Shown: positions 1 to 5,281 of the stretch, in pieces
How positions within the stretch are numbered: position 1 is the first letter of the stretch
Layout of the letters: the number at the start of each line of letters is the position of its first letter
DNA from: Betaproteobacteria bacterium
GTDB taxonomy: Bacteria; Pseudomonadota; Gammaproteobacteria; Burkholderiales; SG8-39
Assembly: GCA_016867955.1 (NCBI GenBank)
Contig: VGIE01000195.1
Span: 1-5,281 of the forward strand
DNA length: 5,281 nucleotides
Direction of reading: 5' to 3'
Translations under genes and position numbers: made by a program
The notes under the pieces: generated by a model
The model's database searches: none
Seen by the model: the letters and a program-made list of their open reading frames with translations, nothing else
Told to the model about the DNA's origin: nothing

Positions 1-542
1 CCTGGCGCGCCCGCGCCTGCGCGGTGCTGACCGGCTTCGGCACGGTGCGCGATGACGATCCGCGCATGGACGTGCGCCTGGTGGCGACCAGCCGCCAGCC
101 GCTGAAGGTGCTGGTGGATAGCCGCCTGGAGACCATGCCCGGCTCGCGGATCTTTGCCTCGGGCCCGGTGCTGGTGTACGGTGCGCGCGAGGATGGGAAA
201 AGCGCCGCAGGGGCAGCCGCCCTGCGGGACTGCGGGGCCGAGATCGCGCAGCTGCCCAATGCCCGCGGGAAGGTGGACCTGCCGCGCATGCTCGAGGACC
301 TCGCGCGGCGCGGCGTCAACGAACTGCACGTGGAGGCGGGCACCCGGCTCAACGGTTCTCTGCTTGCCGAAGACTGCGTGGACGAACTGCTCGTCTATCT
401 TGCGCCCAGGCTCATCGGCAACAGCGGGCTCGGCATGATCGACCTGCCCGAGCTGAAGGAGCTGTCGGGGGCGCGCGAACTGGTGTTCAATGAGGTCAGC
501 CGGATCGGCGACGACCTTCGCATTCTGACGCGGCTGAAATAG
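1..542 (+). CDS. ribD: RibD, C-terminal reductase domain (5' end cut by window)
   Basis: This is the 3' half of the bifunctional diaminohydroxyphosphoribosylaminopyrimidine deaminase / 5-amino-6-(5-phosphoribosylamino)uracil reductase of riboflavin synthesis. The first whole codon is at position 3 and the reading frame is open to the window edge, giving 179 residues against about 360 for full RibD. The zinc-binding deaminase domain lies outside the window. What is visible is the NADPH-dependent reductase domain. It starts with the conserved stretch ACAVLTGFGTVRDDDPR, continues with VDSRLETMPGSRIF, and has the late block ELHVEAGTRLNGSLL followed by VDELLVYLAPRLIG. The usual VEGG reads VEAG here, a mild variation. 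The gene ends with TAG at 540-542 and is followed on the same strand by riboflavin synthase, which supports the call. In-frame GTG and ATG codons inside the fragment are internal and not starts. Confidence 0.95.
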   Translation, partial: WRARACAVLTGFGTVRDDDPRMDVRLVATSRQPLKVLVDSRLETMPGSRIFASGPVLVYGAREDGKSAAGAAALRDCGAEIAQLPNARGKVDLPRMLEDLARRGVNELHVEAGTRLNGSLLAEDCVDELLVYLAPRLIGNSGLGMIDLPELKELSGARELVFNEVSRIGDDLRILTRLK

Positions 543-681
543 GGAAGGTCTGAACGAGCCCGAGTCGTAACGCGCGGCAGCGCAGCTGGACGAGGGGAGA
601 TTCGAATCAAGGGCTTTGGGATCCGCGTCGTCGGGAGCTGTTCGTGGTGTGTGCTTAATCGGAGTTTCCACAGGGGACTGC
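543..681 (+). other. ribD-ribE spacer
   Basis: A 139-bp spacer separates the ribD stop from the ribE start. I searched for the conserved core of an FMN riboswitch and saw none. It holds one perfect 10-bp palindrome, GATTCGAATC at 599-608, and no convincing sigma70 promoter or terminator. The ribE frame stays open upstream to about 616, but that part shows no riboflavin-synthase similarity and is read as non-coding. Confidence 0.5.
672..677 (+). promoter_or_regulatory. Ribosome binding site of ribE
   Basis: AGGGGA lies 4 nt before the ATG at 682. It selects this ATG over the upstream in-frame alternative at 616, in agreement with the universally conserved MFTGIV start of riboflavin synthases. 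Confidence 0.6.
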
Positions 682-1272
682 ATGTTTACCGGGATCGTTC
701 AGGCATTGGGCAAGATCAGCCGCGTCGACAAGCGCGAGGGCGGCGTGCGACTGGCCATCCATGCCGTGCGCCTTGGCATGGATGATGTGGCCATCGGCGA
801 TTCGATCGCCGTCAACGGCGTCTGCCTCACGGTCGTCCACAAGACCACCTCGGGCTTCGAGACAGACGTATCGGCCGAGACGCTGCGCTGCGCCGCGGGG
901 CTGGATGCGCCGGGCGAGGTGAACCTGGAGAAATCGCTGCGCTTGGCCGACCGCCTCGGCGGGCACATCGTGTCCGGGCATGTCGACGGCATGGGCGAGG
1001 TGGTGGCCTTCCGGCCGGTGCGCGAAAGCCACCTGCTGCGCATCCGCGCGCCGAAGGAGCTCGAGCGCTACATCGCCCGCAAGGGCTCGGTCACCGTGCA
1101 GGGCGTCAGCCTGACGGTGAACGACGTCAACGGCATGGAATTCGACATCAACCTGATCCCGCATACCCTCGGCGTCACGACGCTCAAGCACCTCAAGCCG
1201 GGAGCGAAGGTGAACCTCGAGGTGGACATGATCGCGCGGTATGTGGAACGCATCCTCGGGGTGGCGCAGTAG
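682..1272 (+). CDS. ribE: Riboflavin synthase, alpha chain
   Basis: This 196-residue protein catalyses the last step of riboflavin synthesis: dismutation of two 6,7-dimethyl-8-ribityllumazine molecules into riboflavin and 5-amino-6-ribitylaminouracil, in the cytoplasm as a trimer. The family is about 200-215 residues, so the gene is complete. It has the expected duplicated lumazine-binding fold. Repeat 1 (about 1-97) opens with MFTGIVQ and carries GDSIAVNGVCLTV, with Ser41 and Cys48 at the positions known from the E. coli enzyme. Between the repeats is NLEKSLRLADRLGGHIVSGHVDG (residues 81-103). Repeat 2 repeats the pattern as KGSVTVQGVSLTVNDV (134-149) and ends with NLEVDMIARYVERI. The start at 682 is fixed by the conserved N-terminus and the AGGGGA site. 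ribD lies directly upstream on the same strand. The downstream neighbour is convergent and unrelated, so ribBA and ribH do not follow here as they do in many proteobacterial rib clusters. Also called ribC in E. coli. Confidence 0.97.
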   Translation: MFTGIVQALGKISRVDKREGGVRLAIHAVRLGMDDVAIGDSIAVNGVCLTVVHKTTSGFETDVSAETLRCAAGLDAPGEVNLEKSLRLADRLGGHIVSGHVDGMGEVVAFRPVRESHLLRIRAPKELERYIARKGSVTVQGVSLTVNDVNGMEFDINLIPHTLGVTTLKHLKPGAKVNLEVDMIARYVERILGVAQ

Positions 1273-1278
1273 CTTCCC

Positions 1279-1308
1279 GCACGGCAGCCCTGAACTCGTC
1301 CGTGCCGT
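1279..1308. terminator. Possible weak stem-loop between convergent genes
   Basis: The 36-bp gap between the ribE stop and the DUF35 stop contains the inverted repeat GCACGG (1279-1284) / CCGTGC (1300-1305), with an alternative pairing ACGGCA (1281-1286) / TGCCGT (1303-1308). The loop is about 15 nt and no T-run follows on either strand. A bidirectional terminator is expected at a convergent junction, but this one is weak and could be chance. Confidence 0.2.
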
Positions 1309-1731
1309 TCAGCGCTCCGGCGCAAAGAACGGCATCCAGCGCCCCGCTTCGACCGGTGCGAGCTTCACCTTCACAGGCAGCTCGATGCGCAGCGCGTCGA
1401 AATCGCAGTCCACCAGCTGGGTCAGGATCACCGGTTCTTCCGCGGTCTTCACGAAGGCGATGGCGTGCGGCGGCGACCAGGTACGCGCGATGCTGAAGGA
1501 GAAGATCGTGCCGCGGCCGGGCGACTCGATCCATTCGATCTTCCGCGAATGGCAGAACGGGCAGACGGCGCGTGGATGCCAGTGGTACTTGCCGCAGTCG
1601 CCGCACCTGGGCATGAGGAACCGGCCTTCGGCAGCGGCGGCCCAGAACGGGCGCATCTCCGGCCACGGTGTGACAAAGGGGTCGGTTTCCCAGGGCACTC
1701 CGAAAGGCTTCTTGGTCGCTTGAGTCGACAT
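1309..1731 (-). CDS. DUF35 zinc-ribbon/OB-fold protein, thiolase partner
   Basis: This 140-residue protein has the two-part DUF35 architecture. An N-terminal helical stretch (PEMRPFWAAAAEGRFLMPRC, about 24-43) leads into a rubredoxin-like zinc ribbon with Cys43, Cys46, Cys57 and Cys60 (CxxC, 10 residues, CxxC). An OB-fold follows (about 67-137), with the typical GRGTIFSFSI and PVILTQLVDCD strands and a GRWMPFFAPER tail. In known systems such proteins bind a thiolase-fold partner and help position acyl-CoA: ChsH2 with Ltp2 in steroid side-chain loss, BbsA with BbsB in anaerobic toluene breakdown, and the archaeal thiolase/HMG-CoA synthase complex. Here the thiolase-like gene ends just 6 bp upstream on the same strand (TAA, then GCGAAG, then ATG), so translation is probably coupled. 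The nearest SD-like bases (GGGAG) lie over the end of the upstream gene. It has no catalytic motif of its own, so the inferred role is substrate handling within the complex. Confidence 0.9.
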   Translation of the reverse strand: MSTQATKKPFGVPWETDPFVTPWPEMRPFWAAAAEGRFLMPRCGDCGKYHWHPRAVCPFCHSRKIEWIESPGRGTIFSFSIARTWSPPHAIAFVKTAEEPVILTQLVDCDFDALRIELPVKVKLAPVEAGRWMPFFAPER

Positions 1732-1737
1732 CTTCGC

Positions 1738-2907
1738 TTACTCCCGCTCGAGAATCGCCGTGCTGTGATAGTGCCCGACGCCGTTGATGAGGCCCGGGCC
1801 CGAGGCCAGCGCGATGTTGCAGTCGGGCACCTGCACCCTGGGGTGCGCCTCGCCGCGCAACTGGCGCACGGCTTCGATGGCCTTGGTCATGCCGCCACGG
1901 TTGATCGGATGGTTATTGCACATGCCGCCGCCGTCGGTGTTCCAGGGCAGCTTGCCGACGCCCGAGATGAGGTTGCCGTCCATGACGAACCTGCCGCCCT
2001 CGCCCTTCTTGCAGAAGCCGAGGTCCTCGAGCTGCATCACCACCATGATGGTGAAGTTGTCGTAGACCGAGGCGTACTTGATGTCGGCGTGCCTGACACC
2101 TGCCTCGGCGAAGGCAAGGGGGCCGGAGAGGGCGGCGCCGGTGTGCACCATGTCGACCATGCCGCCGTTGTTGACTGTCATCGCCTGGCCGTGGCCGCGC
2201 AGCTTCACCAGCGGGCGCTTGAGGCTCTTCGCAATCTCGGGCCGCGTGACGACGAGGCCGCCGCCACCGTCGGTGATGACGCAGCAGTCGAGCATGTGCA
2301 GCGGGTCGGCGACGAAGCGGGAATTCACCACCTCCTCGACCGTGAACACCTGGCGCAGCCGCGCATTGGGATTGTGCTGGGCATGATGCGAGGCCGACAC
2401 CTTCACCCAGGCCATCTGCTCGGAGGTGGTGCCGAACTCGTGCATGTGGCGCCGCGCGTAGCTGCCATAGATGGTCAATATGGACCAGTTGAAAGCCACG
2501 TCGAAGGGCGAGAACGGGATGTCGGAGGGAAAGTTCTGCTTCTCGGTGCCCGTGGCCTGGCCGACGGCGCGCGGGCGGCCCGCCATGGTGATCAGCGCGA
2601 CATCGCATTTGCCGGCCTGGATTGCGGCTGCGGCATGGCCGATGTAGCCGATGGGCCCGCTGCCGCCCAGTTCGCCGCCGCTCAGGTGCTTCAGATTCAG
2701 GTTGAGGTAGTCGGCCATGTAGGCGGGGCTGGCGCCCGGCGCCTCGCCGCCGCAGAAGTAGGCATCGACGTCCCTGAACGTCAATCCGGCATCGTCCAGC
2801 GCGCCGCGCGCGCATTCGGCGTGCAGCAGCGCCACGGACTTGTCCGGCGCGAATCGCGTCGGATGCTCGAACGCGCCGGCGATATAGGCGGCTCCCGAAA
2901 GACTCAT
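1738..2907 (-). CDS. Thiolase-fold protein of SCP-x/Ltp2 type lacking the nucleophilic Cys
   Basis: This 389-residue protein has the length and order of a thiolase of the lipid-transfer/SCP-x branch. The N-terminal half includes an HAAAAIQAGKCDVALI helix-strand (91-106). The C-terminal half includes VYDNFTIMVVMQLEDLGFC (281-299), corresponding to the HDCFS...EALGLC block of SCP-x thiolases, then NTDGGGMCNNHPINRGG (323-339) and a QLRGEA helix end. The residue aligned with the acyl-accepting Cys of true thiolases is Gly82 (ELGGSGP). The C-terminal CxG Cys is also absent (ALASGPG), while the GHP-type His is kept as His333. Tyr282 stands where SCP-x enzymes have His. This pattern, with a DUF35 gene next door, resembles Ltp2-type aldolases that cleave beta-hydroxyacyl-CoA side chains by retro-aldol chemistry. 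Aldolase activity is inference; a non-catalytic or different condensing role remains possible. The ATG at 2907 is preceded by AGGAG at 7 nt. Automated annotation would likely call it acetyl-CoA acetyltransferase. Confidence 0.88.
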   Translation of the reverse strand: MSLSGAAYIAGAFEHPTRFAPDKSVALLHAECARGALDDAGLTFRDVDAYFCGGEAPGASPAYMADYLNLNLKHLSGGELGGSGPIGYIGHAAAAIQAGKCDVALITMAGRPRAVGQATGTEKQNFPSDIPFSPFDVAFNWSILTIYGSYARRHMHEFGTTSEQMAWVKVSASHHAQHNPNARLRQVFTVEEVVNSRFVADPLHMLDCCVITDGGGGLVVTRPEIAKSLKRPLVKLRGHGQAMTVNNGGMVDMVHTGAALSGPLAFAEAGVRHADIKYASVYDNFTIMVVMQLEDLGFCKKGEGGRFVMDGNLISGVGKLPWNTDGGGMCNNHPINRGGMTKAIEAVRQLRGEAHPRVQVPDCNIALASGPGLINGVGHYHSTAILERE

Positions 2908-2914
2908 TCAGATA

Positions 2915-2919
2915 CTCCT
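2915..2919 (-). promoter_or_regulatory. Ribosome binding site of the thiolase-like gene
   Basis: AGGAG on the minus strand lies 7 nt before the ATG at 2907 and confirms that start. Confidence 0.7.
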
Positions 2920-2928
2920 GTCATTGAT

Positions 2929-3021
2929 GGCATGTCATGCTGCAGCGTCCTGCGGACGGAACGCCTGCGGCGCGGACACCGCGTCCGGGAAGATCCTCTT
3001 GCGCGTTGCGGCATGTCAAGC
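2929..3021. repeat. Two copies of a palindromic 12-mer in the thiolase upstream region
   Basis: GGCATGTCATGC (2929-2940) and GGCATGTCAAGC (3010-3021) differ at one base and are in the same orientation, 81 bp apart. The first contains a perfect 11-bp palindrome, GCATG-T-CATGC. The second overlaps the TTGACA -35 box and abuts another small palindrome, CGATTGATCG (3021-3030). Spaced near-identical palindromes across a promoter are typical of repressor operators, but no regulator gene is present in the window and chance cannot be excluded. Confidence 0.35.
2990..3019 (-). promoter_or_regulatory. Candidate sigma70 promoter for the thiolase/DUF35 pair
   Basis: Within the 215-bp spacer (2908-3122), the minus strand carries a perfect TTGACA -35 box (3014-3019). 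An 18-bp gap and a weak -10 candidate GATCTT (2990-2995; 3 of 6 matches, keeping A2 and the final T) follow. Transcription would begin near 2983, leaving a leader of roughly 75 nt. The large gap after the dehydrogenase gene supports a separate internal promoter. An alternative, TTGCGT-17-TAAACT, lies farther upstream near 3050-3080. No clear terminator for the dehydrogenase gene was seen in this spacer. Confidence 0.35.
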
Positions 3022-3122
3022 GATTGATCGGCACTCAAGGCGGGGCGTGGCGAGTTTAGGGGCGGGTGATGCAAAACGCAAAGTGAACATTAGGCGGCAG
3101 ATGTGCGTCGTCGCTCAGGGCA

Positions 3123-3998
3123 TTACGCTTTTCCATCACGCTCACGCAGCGCGCTCGCAAACGCCTCGGCTAGCCTGCCGACATCGCCTGCTGCGTGTCC
3201 TGCGGACGCTGCGAGGTCGTGATACAGGCGCGCATCCTTCGACAACACGTCGACGACGCTGCCGGTTGCGGTGCCGCGCTGCTTGACCCAGTAGTCGAGC
3301 GAGGCGGTATTGGCATAGCGACGTAACACGAAGCTGTCGGCCGAGCCGGCCTGCAGCATGTCGATCAAGGCGCGCCGATCCAGCCCGAGCGAGGCGCCGA
3401 GGGACACGGCCTCGTCCACGAGCTGGCCTTGCGCGGCATACAGCGCATTGCTGATGGTCTTGGCGGACTGTCGGCTGCCCAGCGGCCCGACATGGCGGAC
3501 CGGGCGGGAAAAGCTCTCCAGCACCGGCCGGCAGCGTTCGAAGGGCGCTGCATCGCCGCCCACCATCACCGCCAGCGTGCCGGCCTTCGCACCATCGGGC
3601 CCGCCGCTGACGGGCGCATCGAGCACGGCGCTGCCGTGGCCTGCGGCCGCTGCGGCGACCCGGCGGCAGGTGTCGCGCTGCGCCGTGCTGTGGATGACGA
3701 TGACGCTGCCATTGCGCATGCCGGCAAGCAGGCCGTCGCCCGCGGCCTCGCCGAGGACCACGGCCTCGATCTGGGCGTCGTCGAACACGCTGACGCACAC
3801 CATGTCGGAGCGCTCGCCGAGCGCGCGCAGGGTCGGGACTGCAATTGCGGGAGTGTTCCGGAAGGGCTCCAGCGCCTGCGGCCTGCGGGCGTAGATCGTC
3901 AGTGGCCAGCTGGCCTGCATGATCCGTTGGGCCATGGGCGCGCCGATTTCGCCGAGGCCGACAAAGCCGACCTTCAATGTCTTGCCGTTGCCTGACAT
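3123..3998 (-). CDS. NAD(P)-dependent oxidoreductase, 3-hydroxyisobutyrate dehydrogenase-like
   Basis: This 291-residue member of the beta-hydroxyacid dehydrogenase superfamily (HIBADH, GarR/GlxR, Gnd-like) oxidises or reduces a beta-hydroxy acid with NAD(P). The N-terminal Rossmann domain begins at VGFVGLGEIGAPMA (10-23) with GxGxxG. DAPVSGGPDGAKAGTLAVMVGG (127-148) is the conserved substrate-binding block. The catalytic Lys is Lys180 in SAKTISN, followed at the normal distance by Asn184. The first Asn of the usual KxxNN is Ser183. The all-helical C-terminal domain holds SKDARL (253-258), matching the family's KD-L motif. Length is as expected for the family (about 290-300). The ATG at 3998 has GGAGG 5 nt upstream. 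The frame stays open far upstream through the neighbouring hydrolase, but that extension is only a shadow. It follows the hydrolase gene by 41 bp, so both are probably cotranscribed. Substrate is unknown. Confidence 0.92.
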   Translation of the reverse strand: MSGNGKTLKVGFVGLGEIGAPMAQRIMQASWPLTIYARRPQALEPFRNTPAIAVPTLRALGERSDMVCVSVFDDAQIEAVVLGEAAGDGLLAGMRNGSVIVIHSTAQRDTCRRVAAAAAGHGSAVLDAPVSGGPDGAKAGTLAVMVGGDAAPFERCRPVLESFSRPVRHVGPLGSRQSAKTISNALYAAQGQLVDEAVSLGASLGLDRRALIDMLQAGSADSFVLRRYANTASLDYWVKQRGTATGSVVDVLSKDARLYHDLAASAGHAAGDVGRLAEAFASALRERDGKA

Positions 3999-4003
3999 GC
4001 GCG

Positions 4004-4008
4004 CCTCC
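4004..4008 (-). promoter_or_regulatory. Ribosome binding site of the dehydrogenase gene
   Basis: GGAGG on the minus strand, 5 nt before the ATG at 3998. It fixes the start against a much longer open frame that runs upstream through the hydrolase gene. Confidence 0.75.
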
Positions 4009-4039
4009 GTTTTGCAGCAGTACCCGTCGCGGAATCCGG

Positions 4040-5026
4040 CTAATGGTCGGTTTTGATGTCTTCGTCGAGAAACTGCTGCACCGCCTGGAACAGCTGCATG
4101 CGGTTCTTTTCCATCAGGATACTGTGCGTGCCTTCGCCGATTTCGACGTAACGCCGATAGGGTGCATTGATCAGCCGTGCAAAATAGCCGGCAAGCATGT
4201 AGCTGGGCGTGTCGGCATCCCACTCGGCGTGCGCGAGGAAGGTGGGGACGCGGATGTCGGCGGGGTCGTAGTAGGGCTTTCCCGCCATCCAGTATTCCTG
4301 GTTGTCCTGCAGCACGCCGTTGGGTACGCGCAAAACGGGCGGCACCTGTCTGGCGCCGACCGGATCGGTGGCAAAGGTGGTGTTCAGCCACGCCTCGAAC
4401 CAGCCGGGCGGGACGAGTGTGGCCTGCTGGTCTTTGGGAACGCCGGTGAACCAGCGGCGCCGGGCCGCATCGGTAGTGACGGTCCGGTAGGCACCCATCT
4501 GCTTGCCGGAGTCCTGCAGCAGCGTGGGGGTGCTGCGCAACCAAAGGGGGGCGTAGAGCACGAGACGGTTGACCTTGTCGTTGTTTCGCGTCGTGTAGCA
4601 GCCCATGATGCTGGTGCCCCAGGACCAGCCGAGCAGATTGAGCTTCGACACGCCGCGCCGTGCGAGGATGAAGTCCACCGCGGCGCCGACGTCGCTCACG
4701 GCCGTCTCCGTGCGCACGATGGGCGCGTTGCCCGTGGCAGGCTGGTCCATCTCCGGGGGGCGCGTGGAACGGCCGTAGCCGCGCACATCGACGAGGTAGA
4801 CGTCGTGGCCGTTTCCGGCGATGTAGTCCATCCATGACAGACCGTTCAGCGGCAGGTCGAACGAGGTCTCGGCGGGGTAAGTGGCGCCGTGGACGTAGAG
4901 CAGAATGCGGTCCGCGGCAAATCGGGTCGCACCCTGCAGGCGCTTGTTGCGGACATAGAGCGAAATCCCGGCATCCGCCGCCGGGACCATGAACTCCTCC
5001 ATCACGATGTCTGCTGCCTTGGGCAT
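4040..5026 (-). CDS. Alpha/beta hydrolase
   Basis: This 328-residue cytoplasmic protein shows no signal peptide or membrane segment. It has the full alpha/beta-hydrolase signature: oxyanion region LLYVHGATYPAETSF (42-56, His46-Gly47), a VDVRGYGRSTRP turn (79-90), the nucleophile elbow LLGWSWGTS with Ser135, the likely acid Asp270 in HAEWDADTP, and catalytic His301 in GEGTHSILME. Residues from about 160 to 255 form a large lid rich in Trp and Tyr, suggesting a bulky or hydrophobic substrate. The family includes esterases, C-C bond hydrolases and PHA-related enzymes, and the reaction here cannot be assigned. The ATG at 5026 is chosen because AGGAG lies 8 nt upstream and a good promoter ends just before it. 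In-frame starts at 5053 and 5098 lack a ribosome site, and the latter lies upstream of that promoter. It is the first gene of the minus-strand block and diverges from the CBS-domain gene. Confidence 0.9.
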   Translation of the reverse strand: MPKAADIVMEEFMVPAADAGISLYVRNKRLQGATRFAADRILLYVHGATYPAETSFDLPLNGLSWMDYIAGNGHDVYLVDVRGYGRSTRPPEMDQPATGNAPIVRTETAVSDVGAAVDFILARRGVSKLNLLGWSWGTSIMGCYTTRNNDKVNRLVLYAPLWLRSTPTLLQDSGKQMGAYRTVTTDAARRRWFTGVPKDQQATLVPPGWFEAWLNTTFATDPVGARQVPPVLRVPNGVLQDNQEYWMAGKPYYDPADIRVPTFLAHAEWDADTPSYMLAGYFARLINAPYRRYVEIGEGTHSILMEKNRMQLFQAVQQFLDEDIKTDH

Positions 5027-5034
5027 GAAAAGGG

Positions 5035-5039
5035 CTCCT
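5035..5039 (-). promoter_or_regulatory. Ribosome binding site of the hydrolase gene
   Basis: AGGAG (within GGGAGGAG) on the minus strand, 8 nt before the ATG at 5026. It decides this start over longer in-frame candidates at 5053 and 5098. Confidence 0.7.
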
Positions 5040-5051
5040 CCCGGGGGCGAC

Positions 5052-5079
5052 ATTACACGCCCGCCGGCAGCGTTGGCAA
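5052..5079 (-). promoter_or_regulatory. Candidate sigma70 promoter of the hydrolase operon
   Basis: The minus strand reads TTGCCA (5074-5079; 5 of 6 matches to TTGACA), 16 bp, TGTAAT (5052-5057; 5 of 6 matches to TATAAT). Transcription would start near 5045, giving a leader of about 20 nt that just covers the Shine-Dalgarno site. It stands out in GC-rich sequence and probably drives the hydrolase and dehydrogenase genes. No equally good promoter was found for the divergent CBS gene in the 167-bp intergenic region (5027-5193). Confidence 0.55.
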
Positions 5080-5181
5080 TTTGGCGGGCGCGGCGCACAA
5101 TGTCGCGCTGTATGAGCGGGCCTGCGGATTGGGGACTGACTGCGCGGGCCTCAACGCTGGCATTGCCTAGACTGCCCTGCC

Positions 5182-5187
5182 GAGGAG
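5182..5187 (+). promoter_or_regulatory. Ribosome binding site of the CBS-domain gene
   Basis: GAGGAG lies 6 nt before the ATG at 5194 and supports a true start for the reading frame that runs off the window. Confidence 0.65.
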
Positions 5188-5193
5188 TGTTAC

Positions 5194-5281
5194 ATGACGA
5201 TTCGCCGGCTTCCCACTGTCCGCGAAATCATGGATAGCAGCGTGCCGACGCTGTCGCCCGATACAGAAATCATCAAGGGTG
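5194..5281 (+). CDS. CBS-domain protein, N-terminal 29 residues (3' end cut by window)
   Basis: Only the first 29 codons are present. They read MTIRRLPTVREIMDSSVPTL and then SPDTEIIKG. The pattern V-x-x-I-M, then V-P-T-L-S-P-D-T-x-I, is the usual opening of a CBS domain (compare V-x-D-I-M ... V-x-T-V-x-P-D), the adenine-nucleotide-sensing module that usually comes in tandem pairs. A stand-alone CBS-pair protein is likely because the domain begins within ten residues of the start, but fusion to another domain downstream cannot be excluded. It is divergent from the hydrolase gene, with 167 bp between the starts. Confidence 0.75.
   Translation, partial: MTIRRLPTVREIMDSSVPTLSPDTEIIKG

Noticed and set aside
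595..615. tRNA T-arm-like sequence around TTCGAATC in the ribD-ribE spacer
   Set aside because: The flanking bases do not form a T-stem and no acceptor, D or anticodon arm can be drawn. Only a 10-bp palindrome remains.
616..681. N-terminal extension of riboflavin synthase from a TTG at 616
   Set aside because: The family begins at MFTGIV, and the AGGGGA site sits just before the ATG at 682.
543..681. FMN riboswitch ahead of ribE
   Set aside because: The conserved riboswitch core segments are not found in the 139-bp spacer.
2946..2987. Two small GC hairpins (CGTCC-TGC-GGACG at 2946-2958 and CGGAC-ACCGC-GTCCG at 2973-2987) that could form alternative pairings, as in an attenuator
   Set aside because: The stems are only 5 bp, there is no T-run, and the second hairpin straddles the predicted transcript start, so it would not be fully present in the leader RNA.
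1465..3027. A 520-codon open frame on the plus strand opposite the DUF35 and thiolase-like genes
   Set aside because: It is antisense to two clearly recognisable genes, is rich in Ala, Gly, His, Val and Arg in the way GC-rich shadows are, has no recognisable domain and no ribosome site.
3999..4835. Upstream extension of the dehydrogenase frame (about 279 codons) through the hydrolase gene, as if a fusion protein
   Set aside because: The extension is an Arg- and Pro-rich out-of-frame reading of the hydrolase. The dehydrogenase has its own GGAGG site and a normal N-terminus at 3998.

Overview
The window is high-GC DNA, densely coding, with codon use that looks even from end to end by eye. Clear Shine-Dalgarno sites (AGGAG, GGAGG, GAGGAG) precede four of the six starts. 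The protein families (split RibD/riboflavin synthase, a DUF35 plus SCP-x-like thiolase pair, a 3-hydroxyisobutyrate dehydrogenase-like enzyme, a CBS protein) fit a proteobacterium, most likely a betaproteobacterium. That placement is inference; no marker gene fixes the taxon.

Layout: (1) Positions 1-1272, plus strand: the 3' half of ribD (reductase domain), a 139-bp spacer, and a complete ribE (riboflavin synthase). (2) Positions 1309-5026, minus strand, read right to left: an alpha/beta hydrolase (start 5026), a 3-hydroxyisobutyrate dehydrogenase/6-phosphogluconate dehydrogenase-like reductase (start 3998), a 215-bp spacer, a thiolase-fold protein (start 2907), and a DUF35 zinc-ribbon/OB-fold protein (start 1731) that lies 6 bp behind it. 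(3) From 5194 on the plus strand: the first 29 codons of a CBS-domain protein, divergent from the hydrolase. The only convergent junction, between ribE and the DUF35 gene, is 36 bp.

How the genes may work together: ribD and ribE are housekeeping genes that act at steps 2/3 and the last step of riboflavin synthesis. The four minus-strand genes look like an accessory catabolic block for a CoA-linked substrate. The thiolase-like protein and the DUF35 protein almost certainly form a complex. The thiolase-like protein has glycine where the nucleophilic cysteine should be, so ordinary thiolysis is unlikely. A retro-aldol (Ltp2/ChsH2-like) cleavage is the best guess. The dehydrogenase and hydrolase could supply flanking redox and hydrolytic steps, but the substrate cannot be read from the sequence.

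Regulatory signals: a good sigma70-type promoter (TTGCCA, 16 bp, TGTAAT on the minus strand) sits just upstream of the hydrolase start. A weaker one with a perfect TTGACA box lies in the 215-bp spacer ahead of the thiolase gene, with a repeated palindromic element beside it. No RNA gene, insertion sequence, CRISPR array or attachment site was seen. Nothing here amounts to a clearly new system; the cysteine-less thiolase/DUF35 block is the most interesting item.
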